A DNA stretch of 64,000 bases from Siphonodentalium dalli (lineage: Eukaryota > Mollusca > Scaphopoda > Gadilida > Siphonodentaliidae). This document shows positions 28,301 to 40,300 of this stretch, piece after piece. Below the pieces are notes generated by a model. The model did not search any database, had not been told where the DNA came from, and saw nothing but the letters and a program-made list of their open reading frames with translations. The DNA lies in NCBI GenBank assembly GCA_032622095.1, contig CP136064.1:41751912-41815911 (forward strand). The letters run 5' to 3'. The position numbers were made by a program, and so were the translations under genes. The stretch's first letter is position 1. Each line of letters starts with the position of its first letter.

Positions 28301-31300
28301 TAAAACAGAAAGAGATGCCATAGTAATCATAACCTATATAAAACAGAAAGAGATGCCATAGTAATCATAACCTATATAAAACATAAAGACATGCCTTAGT
28401 AATCATAACCTATATAAAACAGAAAGAGATGCCTTAGTAATCATAACCTATATAAAACATAAAGACATGCCTTAGTAATCATAACCTATATAAAACAGAA
28501 AGAGATGCCTTAGTAATCATAACCTATATAAAACAGAAAGAGATGCCTTAGTAATCATAACCTATATAAAACAGAAAGAGATGCCATAGTAATCATAACC
28601 TATATAAAACAGAAAGAGATGCCTTAGTAATCATAACCTATATAAAACAGAAAGAGATGCCATAGTAATCATAACCTATATAAAACATAAAGACATGCCT
28701 TAGTAATCATAACCTATATAAAACAGAAAGAGATGCCTTAGTAATCATAACCTATATAAAACATAAAGACATGCCTTAGTAATCATAACCTATATAAAAC
28801 AGAAAGAGATGCCTTAGTAATCATAACCTATATAAAACAGAAAGAGATGCCTTAGTAATCATAACCTATATAAAACAGAAAGAGATGCCATAGTAATCAT
28901 AACCTATATAAAACAGAATAAAAGGTCGCAGACCACATGTCCCCCGACTCGAGTGGTAAACTTCATGATTGGATACTATTTGCAACAATGTTATACAGTT
29001 TATATATGTTGCAATCATAACCTATATAAAACAGAAAGAGATGCCTCAGTAATCATAACCTATATAAAACATAAAGACATGCCTTAGTAATCATAACCTA
29101 TATAAAACAGAAAGAGATGCCTCAGTAATCATAACCTATATAAAACATAAAGACATGCCTTAGTAATCATAACCTATATAAAACAGAAAGAGATGCCTTA
29201 GTAATCATAACCTATATAAAACATAAAGACATGCCTTAGTAATCATAACCTATATAAAACAGAAAGAGATGCCTTAGTAATCATAACCTATATAAAACAG
29301 AAAGAGATGCCTTAGTAATCATAACCTATATAAAACAGAAAGAGATGCCTTAGTAATCATAACCTATATAAAACAGAAAGAGATGCCTTAGTAATCATAA
29401 CCTATATAAAACAGAAAGAGATGCCTTAGTAATCATAACCTATATAAAACAGAAAGAGATGCCTTAGTAATCATAACCTATATAAAACAGAAAGAGATGC
29501 CTTAGTAATCATAACCTATATAAAACAGAAAGAGATGCCTTAGTAATCATAACCTATATAAAACAGAAAGAGATGCCTTAGTAATCATAACCTATATAAA
29601 ACAGAAAGAGATGCCTTAGTAATCATAACCTATATAAAACAGAAAGAGATGCCTTAGTAATCATAACCTATATAAAGCAGAAAGAGATGCCTTAGTAATC
29701 ATAACCTATATAAAGCAGAAAGAGATGCCTTAGTAATCATAACCTATATAAAACAGAAAGAGATGCCTTAGTAATCATAACCTATATAAAACAGAAAGGG
29801 ATGCCTTAGTAATCATAACCTATATAAAGCAGAAAGAGATGCCTTAGTAATCATAACCTATATAAAACAGAAAGAGATGCCTTAGTAATCATAACCTATA
29901 TAAAACAGAAAGAGATGCCTTAGTAATCATAACCTATATAAAACAGAAAGAGATGCCTTAGTAATCATAACCTATATAAAGCAGAAAGAGATGCCTTAGT
30001 AATCATAACCTATATAAAGCAGAAAGAGATGCCTTAGTAATCATAACCTATATAAAACAGAAAGAGATGCCTTAGTAATCATAACCTATATAAAACAGAA
30101 AGGGATGCCTTAGTAATCATAACCTATATAAAGCAGAAAGAGATGCCTTAGTAATCATAACCTATATAAAGCAGAAAGAGATGCCTTAGTAATCATAACC
30201 TATATAAAGCAGAAAGAGATGCCTTAGTAATCATAACCTATATAAAACAGAAAGAGATGCCTTAGTAATCATAACCTATATAAAACAGAAAGAGATGCCA
30301 TAGCAACCATAGCATATATAATACAGAAAGAGATGCCATAGTAATCATAACCTATATAAAACAGAAAGAGATGCCATAGCAACCATAGCCTATATAATAC
30401 AGAAAGAGATGCCTTAGTAATCATAACCTATATAAAACAGAAAGAGATGCCTTAGTAATCATAACCTATATAAAACAGAAAGAGATGCCTTAGTAATCAT
30501 AACCTATATAAAACAGAAAGAGATGCCATAGCAACCATAGCATATATAATACAGAAAGAGATGCCATAGTAATCATAACCTATATAAAACAGAAAGAGAT
30601 GCCTTAGTAATCATAACCTATATAAAACAGAAAGAGATGCCTTAGTAATCATAACCTATATAAAACAGAAAGAGATGCCTTAGTAATCATAACCTATATA
30701 AAACAGAAAGAGATGCCTTAGTAATCATAACCTATATAAAACAGAAAGAGATGCCTTAGTAATCATAACCTATATAAAACAGAAAGAGATGCCTTAGTAA
30801 TCATAACCTATATAAAACAGAAAGAGATGCCTTAGTAATCATAACCTATATAAAGCAGAAAGAGATGCCTTAGTAATCATAACCTATATAAAACAGAAAG
30901 AGATGCCTTAGTAATCATAACCTATATAAAACAGAAAGAGATGCCTTAGTAATCATAACCTATATAAAACAGAAAGGGATGCCTTAGTAATCATAACCTA
31001 TATAAAGCAGAAAGAGATGCCTTAGTAATCATAACCTATATAAAACAGAAAGAGATGCCTTAGTAATCATAACCTATATAAAACAGAAAGAGATGCCTTA
31101 GTAATCATAACCTATATAAAACAGAAAGAGATGCCTTAGTAATCATAACCTATATAAAACAGAAAGAGATGCCTTAGTAATCATAACCTATATAAAACAG
31201 AAAGAGATGCCTTAGTAATCATAACCTATATAAAACAGAAAGAGATGCCTTAGTAATCATAACCTATATAAAACAGAAAGAGATGCCTTAGTAATCATAA

Positions 31301-34300
31301 CCTATATAAAACAGAAAGAGATGCCTTAGTAATCATAACCTATATAAAACAGAAAGAGATGCCTTAGTAATCATAACCTATATAAAACAGAAAGAGATGC
31401 CTTAGTAATCATAACCTATATAAAACAGAAAGAGATGCCTTAGTAATCATAACCTATATAAAACAGAAAGAGATGCCTTAGTAATCATAACCTATATAAA
31501 ACAGAAAGAGATGCCTTAGTAATCATAACCTATATAAAACAGAAAGAGATGCCTTAGTAATCATAACCTATATAAAACAGAAAGAGATGCCTTAGTAATC
31601 ATAACCTATATAAAACAGAAAGAGATGCCTTAGTAATCATAACCTATATAAAACAGAAAGAGATGCCTTAGTAATCATAACCTATATAAAGCAGAAAGAG
31701 ATGCCTTAGTAATCATAACCTATATAAAGCAGAAAGAGATGCCTTAGTAATCATAACCTATATAAAACAGAAAGAGATGCCTTAGTAATCATAACCTATA
31801 TAAAACAGAAAGGGATGCCTTAGTAATCATAACCTATATAAAGCAGAAAGAGATGCCTTAGTAATCATAACCTATATAAAACAGAAAGAGATGCCTTAGT
31901 AATCATAACCTATATAAAACAGAAAGAGATGCCTTAGTAATCATAACCTATATAAAACAGAAAGAGATGCCTTAGTAATCATAACCTATATAAAGCAGAA
32001 AGAGATGCCTTAGTAATCATAACCTATATAAAGCAGAAAGAGATGCCTTAGTAATCATAACCTATATAAAACAGAAAGAGATGCCTTAGTAATCATAACC
32101 TATATAAAACAGAAAGGGATGCCTTAGTAATCATAACCTATATAAAGCAGAAAGAGATGCCTTAGTAATCATAACCTATATAAAGCAGAAAGAGATGCCT
32201 TAGTAATCATAACCTATATAAAGCAGAAAGAGATGCCTTAGTAATCATAACCTATATAAAACAGAAAGAGATGCCTTAGTAATCATAACCTATATAAAAC
32301 AGAAAGAGATGCCATAGCAACCATAGCATATATAATACAGAAAGAGATGCCATAGTAATCATAACCTATATAAAACAGAAAGAGATGCCATAGCAACCAT
32401 AGCCTATATAATACAGAAAGAGATGCCTTAGTAATCATAACCTATATAAAACAGAAAGAGATGCCTTAGTAATCATAACCTATATAAAACAGAAAGAGAT
32501 GCCTTAGTAATCATAACCTATATAAAACAGAAAGAGATGCCATAGCAACCATAGCATATATAATACAGAAAGAGATGCCATAGTAATCATAACCTATATA
32601 AAACAGAAAGAGATGCCATAGCAACCATAGCCTATATAATACAGAAAGAGATGCCTTAGTAATCATAACCTATATAAAACAGAAAGAGATGCCTTAGTAA
32701 TCATAACCTATATAAAACAGAAAGAGATGCCTTAGTAATCATAACCTATATAAAACAGAAAGAGATACCTTAGTAATCATAACCTATATAAAACATAAAG
32801 AGATGCCTTAGTAATCATAACCTATATAAAGCAGAAAGAGATGCCTTAGTAATCATAACCTATATAAAACAGAAAGAGATGCCTTAGTAATCATAACCTA
32901 TATAAAACAGAAAGACATGCCTTAGTAATCATAACCTATATAAAACAGAAAGAGATGCCTTAGTAATCATAACCTATATAAAACAGAAAGAGATGCCTTA
33001 GTAATCATAACCTATATAAAACAGAAAGAGATGCCTTAGTAATCATAACCTATATAAAACAGAAAGAGATGCCTTAGTAATCATAACCTATATAAAACAG
33101 AAAGAGATGCCTTAGTAATCATAACCTATATAAAACAGAAAGAGATGCCTTAGTAATCATAACCTATATAAAACAGAAAGAGATGCCTTAGTAATCATAA
33201 CCTATATAAAACAGAAAGAGATGCCTTAGTAATCATAACCTATATAAAACAGAAAGAGATGCCTTAGTAATCATAACCTATATAAAACAGAAAGAGATGC
33301 CTTAGTAATCATAACCTATATAAAACAGAAAGAGATGCCTTAGTAATCATAACCTATATAAAACAGAAAGAGATGCCTTAGTAATCATAACCTATATAAA
33401 ACAGAAAGAGATGCCTTAGTAATCATAACCTATATAAAACAGAAAGAGATGCCTTAGTAATCATAACCTATATAAAACAGAAAGAGATGCCTTAGTAATC
33501 ATAACCTATATAAAACAGAAAGAGATGCCTTAGTAATCATAACCTATATAAAACAGAAAGAGATGCCTTAGTAATCATAACCTATATAAAACAGAAAGAG
33601 ATGCCTTAGTAATCATAACCTATATAAAACAGAAAGAGATGCCTTAGTAATCATAACCTATATAAAACAGAAAGAGATGCCTTAGTAATCATAACCTATA
33701 TAAAACAGAAAGAGATGCCTTAGTAATCATAACCTATATAAAACAGAAAGAGATGCCATAGTAATCATAACCTATATAAAACATAAAGAGATGCCTTAGT
33801 AATCATAACCTATATAAAACATAAAGAGATGCCTTAGTAATCATAACCTATATAAAACAGAAAGAGATGCCATAGTAATCATAACCTATATAAAACATAA
33901 AGAGATGCCTTAGTAATCATAACCTATATAAAACAGAATAAAAGGTCGCAGACCACATGTCCCCCGACTCGAGTGGTAAACTTCATGATTGGATACTATT
34001 TGCAACAATGTTATACAGTTTATATATGTTGCAATCATAACCTATATAAAACAGAAAGAGATGCCTCAGTAATCATAACCTATATAAAACATAAAGACAT
34101 GCCTTAGTAATCATAACCTATATAAAACAGAAAGAGATGCCTCAGTAATCATAACCTATATAAAACATAAAGACATGCCTTAGTAATCATAACCTATATA
34201 AAACAGAAAGAGATGCCTTAGTAATCATAACCTATATAAAACATAAAGACATGCCTTAGTAATCATAACCTATATAAAACAGAAAGAGATGCCTTAGTAA

Positions 34301-37300
34301 TCATAACCTATATAAAACAGAAAGAGATGCCTTAGTAATCATAACCTATATAAAACAGAAAGAGATGCCATAGTAATCATAACCTATATAAAACAGAATA
34401 AAAGGTCGCAGACCACATGTCCCCCGACTCGAGTGGTAAACTTCATGATTGGATACTATTTGCAACAATGTTATACAGTTTATATATGTTGCAATCATAA
34501 CCTATATAAAACAGAAAGAGATGCCTCAGTAATCATAACCTATATAAAACATAAAGACATGCCTTAGTAATCATAACCTATATAAAACAGAAAGAGATGC
34601 CTCAGTAATCATAACCTATATAAAACATAAAGACATGCCTTAGTAATCATAACCTATATAAAACAGAAAGAGATGCCTTAGTAATCATAACCTATATAAA
34701 ACATAAAGACATGCCTTAGTAATCATAACCTATATAAAACAGAAAGAGATGCCTTAGTAATCATAACCTATATAAAACAGAAAGAGATGCCTTAGTAATC
34801 ATAACCTATATAAAACAGAAAGAGATGCCTTAGTAATCATAACCTATATAAAACAGAAAGAGATGCCTTAGTAATCATAACCTATATAAAACAGAAAGAG
34901 ATGCCTTAGTAATCATAACCTATATAAAACAGAAAGAGATGCCTTAGTAATCATAACCTATATAAAACAGAAAGAGATGCCTTAGTAATCATAACCTATA
35001 TAAAACAGAAAGAGATGCCTTAGTAATCATAACCTATATAAAACAGAAAGAGATGCCTTAGTAATCATAACCTATATAAAACAGAAAGAGATGCCTTAGT
35101 AATCATAACCTATATAAAACAGAAAGAGATGCCTTAGTAATCATAACCTATATAAAACAGAAAGAGATGCCTTAGTAATCATAACCTATATAAAGCAGAA
35201 AGAGATGCCTTAGTAATCATAACCTATATAAAGCAGAAAGAGATGCCTTAGTAATCATAACCTATATAAAACAGAAAGAGATGCCTTAGTAATCATAACC
35301 TATATAAAACAGAAAGGGATGCCTTAGTAATCATAACCTATATAAAGCAGAAAGAGATGCCTTAGTAATCATAACCTATATAAAACAGAAAGAGATGCCT
35401 TAGTAATCATAACCTATATAAAACAGAAAGAGATGCCTTAGTAATCATAACCTATATAAAACAGAAAGAGATGCCTTAGTAATCATAACCTATATAAAGC
35501 AGAAAGAGATGCCTTAGTAATCATAACCTATATAAAGCAGAAAGAGATGCCTTAGTAATCATAACCTATATAAAACAGAAAGAGATGCCTTAGTAATCAT
35601 AACCTATATAAAACAGAAAGGGATGCCTTAGTAATCATAACCTATATAAAGCAGAAAGAGATGCCTTAGTAATCATAACCTATATAAAGCAGAAAGAGAT
35701 GCCTTAGTAATCATAACCTATATAAAGCAGAAAGAGATGCCTTAGTAATCATAACCTATATAAAACAGAAAGAGATGCCTTAGTAATCATAACCTATATA
35801 AAACAGAAAGAGATGCCATAGCAACCATAGCATATATAATACAGAAAGAGATGCCATAGTAATCATAACCTATATAAAACAGAAAGAGATGCCATAGCAA
35901 CCATAGCCTATATAATACAGAAAGAGATGCCTTAGTAATCATAACCTATATAAAACAGAAAGAGATGCCTTAGTAATCATAACCTATATAAAACAGAAAG
36001 AGATGCCTTAGTAATCATAACCTATATAAAACAGAAAGAGATGCCATAGCAACCATAGCATATATAATACAGAAAGAGATGCCATAGTAATCATAACCTA
36101 TATAAAACAGAAAGAGATGCCTTAGTAATCATAACCTATATAAAACAGAAAGAGATGCCTTAGTAATCATAACCTATATAAAACAGAAAGAGATGCCTTA
36201 GTAATCATAACCTATATAAAACAGAAAGAGATGCCTTAGTAATCATAACCTATATAAAACAGAAAGAGATGCCTTAGTAATCATAACCTATATAAAACAG
36301 AAAGAGATGCCTTAGTAATCATAACCTATATAAAACAGAAAGAGATGCCTTAGTAATCATAACCTATATAAAGCAGAAAGAGATGCCTTAGTAATCATAA
36401 CCTATATAAAACAGAAAGAGATGCCTTAGTAATCATAACCTATATAAAACAGAAAGAGATGCCTTAGTAATCATAACCTATATAAAACAGAAAGGGATGC
36501 CTTAGTAATCATAACCTATATAAAGCAGAAAGAGATGCCTTAGTAATCATAACCTATATAAAACAGAAAGAGATGCCTTAGTAATCATAACCTATATAAA
36601 ACAGAAAGAGATGCCTTAGTAATCATAACCTATATAAAACAGAAAGAGATGCCTTAGTAATCATAACCTATATAAAACAGAAAGAGATGCCTTAGTAATC
36701 ATAACCTATATAAAACAGAAAGAGATGCCTTAGTAATCATAACCTATATAAAACAGAAAGAGATGCCTTAGTAATCATAACCTATATAAAACAGAAAGAG
36801 ATGCCTTAGTAATCATAACCTATATAAAACAGAAAGAGATGCCTTAGTAATCATAACCTATATAAAACAGAAAGAGATGCCTTAGTAATCATAACCTATA
36901 TAAAACAGAAAGAGATGCCTTAGTAATCATAACCTATATAAAACAGAAAGAGATGCCTTAGTAATCATAACCTATATAAAACAGAAAGAGATGCCTTAGT
37001 AATCATAACCTATATAAAACAGAAAGAGATGCCTTAGTAATCATAACCTATATAAAACAGAAAGAGATGCCTTAGTAATCATAACCTATATAAAACAGAA
37101 AGAGATGCCTTAGTAATCATAACCTATATAAAACAGAAAGAGATGCCTTAGTAATCATAACCTATATAAAACAGAAAGAGATGCCTTAGTAATCATAACC
37201 TATATAAAGCAGAAAGAGATGCCTTAGTAATCATAACCTATATAAAGCAGAAAGAGATGCCTTAGTAATCATAACCTATATAAAACAGAAAGAGATGCCT

Positions 37301-40300
37301 TAGTAATCATAACCTATATAAAACAGAAAGGGATGCCTTAGTAATCATAACCTATATAAAGCAGAAAGAGATGCCTTAGTAATCATAACCTATATAAAAC
37401 AGAAAGAGATGCCTTAGTAATCATAACCTATATAAAACAGAAAGAGATGCCTTAGTAATCATAACCTATATAAAACAGAAAGAGATGCCTTAGTAATCAT
37501 AACCTATATAAAGCAGAAAGAGATGCCTTAGTAATCATAACCTATATAAAGCAGAAAGAGATGCCTTAGTAATCATAACCTATATAAAACAGAAAGAGAT
37601 GCCTTAGTAATCATAACCTATATAAAACAGAAAGGGATGCCTTAGTAATCATAACCTATATAAAGCAGAAAGAGATGCCTTAGTAATCATAACCTATATA
37701 AAGCAGAAAGAGATGCCTTAGTAATCATAACCTATATAAAGCAGAAAGAGATGCCTTAGTAATCATAACCTATATAAAACAGAAAGAGATGCCTTAGTAA
37801 TCATAACCTATATAAAACAGAAAGAGATGCCATAGCAACCATAGCATATATAATACAGAAAGAGATGCCATAGTAATCATAACCTATATAAAACAGAAAG
37901 AGATGCCATAGCAACCATAGCCTATATAATACAGAAAGAGATGCCTTAGTAATCATAACCTATATAAAACAGAAAGAGATGCCTTAGTAATCATAACCTA
38001 TATAAAACAGAAAGAGATGCCTTAGTAATCATAACCTATATAAAACAGAAAGAGATGCCATAGCAACCATAGCATATATAATACAGAAAGAGATGCCATA
38101 GTAATCATAACCTATATAAAACAGAAAGAGATGCCATAGCAACCATAGCCTATATAATACAGAAAGAGATGCCTTAGTAATCATAACCTATATAAAACAG
38201 AAAGAGATGCCTTAGTAATCATAACCTATATAAAACAGAAAGAGATGCCTTAGTAATCATAACCTATATAAAACAGAAAGAGATACCTTAGTAATCATAA
38301 CCTATATAAAACATAAAGAGATGCCTTAGTAATCATAACCTATATAAAGCAGAAAGAGATGCCTTAGTAATCATAACCTATATAAAACAGAAAGAGATGC
38401 CTTAGTAATCATAACCTATATAAAACAGAAAGACATGCCTTAGTAATCATAACCTATATAAAACAGAAAGAGATGCCTTAGTAATCATAACCTATATAAA
38501 ACAGAAAGAGATGCCTTAGTAATCATAACCTATATAAAACAGAAAGAGATGCCTTAGTAATCATAACCTATATAAAACAGAAAGAGATGCCTTAGTAATC
38601 ATAACCTATATAAAACAGAAAGAGATGCCTTAGTAATCATAACCTATATAAAACAGAAAGAGATGCCTTAGTAATCATAACCTATATAAAACAGAAAGAG
38701 ATGCCTTAGTAATCATAACCTATATAAAACAGAAAGAGATGCCTTAGTAATCATAACCTATATAAAACAGAAAGAGATGCCTTAGTAATCATAACCTATA
38801 TAAAACAGAAAGAGATGCCTTAGTAATCATAACCTATATAAAACAGAAAGAGATGCCTTAGTAATCATAACCTATATAAAACAGAAAGAGATGCCTTAGT
38901 AATCATAACCTATATAAAACAGAAAGAGATGCCTTAGTAATCATAACCTATATAAAACAGAAAGAGATGCCTTAGTAATCATAACCTATATAAAACAGAA
39001 AGAGATGCCTTAGTAATCATAACCTATATAAAACAGAAAGAGATGCCTTAGTAATCATAACCTATATAAAACAGAAAGAGATGCCTTAGTAATCATAACC
39101 TATATAAAACAGAAAGAGATGCCTTAGTAATCATAACCTATATAAAACAGAAAGAGATGCCTTAGTAATCATAACCTATATAAAACAGAAAGAGATGCCT
39201 TAGTAATCATAACCTATATAAAACAGAAAGAGATGCCTTAGTAATCATAACCTATATAAAACAGAAAGAGATGCCTTAGTAATCATAACCTATATAAAAC
39301 AGAAAGAGATGCCTTAGTAATCATAACCTATATAAAACAGAAAGAGATGCCTTAGTAATCATAACCTATATAAAACAGAAAGAGATGCCTTAGTAATCAT
39401 AACCTATATAAAACAGAAAGAGATGCCTTAGTAATCATAACCTATATAAAACAGAAAGAGATGCCTTAGTAATCATAACCTATATAAAACAGAAAGAGAT
39501 GCCTTAGTAATCATAACCTATATAAAACAGAAAGAGATGCCTTAGTAATCATAACTATATAAAACAGAAAGAGATGCCTTAGTAATCATAACCTATATAA
39601 AACAGAAAGAGATGCCTTAGTAATCATAACCTATATAAAACAGAAAGAGATGCCTTAGTAATCATAACCTATATAAAACAGAAAGAGATGCCTTAGTAAT
39701 CATAACCTATATAAAACAGAAAGAGATGCCTTAGTAATCATAACCTATATAAAACAGAAAGAGATGCCTTAGTAATCATAACCTATATAAAGCAGAAAGA
39801 GATGCCTTAGTAATCATAACCTATATAAAACAGAAGAGATGCCTTAGTAATCATAACCTATATAAAACAGAAAGAGATGCCTTAGTAATCATAACCTATA
39901 TAAAACAGAAAGAGATGCCTTAGTAATCATAACCTATATAAAACAGAAAGAGATGCCTTAGTAATCATAACCTATATAAAACAGAAAGAGATGCCTTAGT
40001 AATCATAACCTATATAAAACAGAAAGAGATGCCTTAGTAATCATAACCTATATAAAGCAGAAAGAGATGCCTTAGTAATCATAACCTATATAAAACAGAA
40101 AGAGATGCCTTAGTAATCATAACCTATATAAAACAGAAAGAGATGCCTTAGTAATCATAACCTATATAAAGCAGAAAGAGATGCCTTAGTAATCATAACC
40201 TATATAAAACAGAAAGAGATGCCTTAGTAATCATAACCTATATAAAACAGAAAGAGATGCCTTAGTAATCATAACCTATATAAAGCAGAAAGAGATGCCT

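Larger units (their letters stand above)
20734..39420. repeat. Three ~5-kb higher-order blocks in the satellite
   Basis: Blocks at 20734-25715, 28919-33938 and about 34399-39420 show the same order of variants: the insert, cataaagacatg units, runs of standard units, aaagcag/aaaggg clusters, then two clusters of caaccatag units (for example 22110 and 24085; 30300 and 32310; 35815 and 37830). Block 1 is exactly one unit shorter than block 2. Right ends were placed by pattern, not by alignment. Confidence 0.8.
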
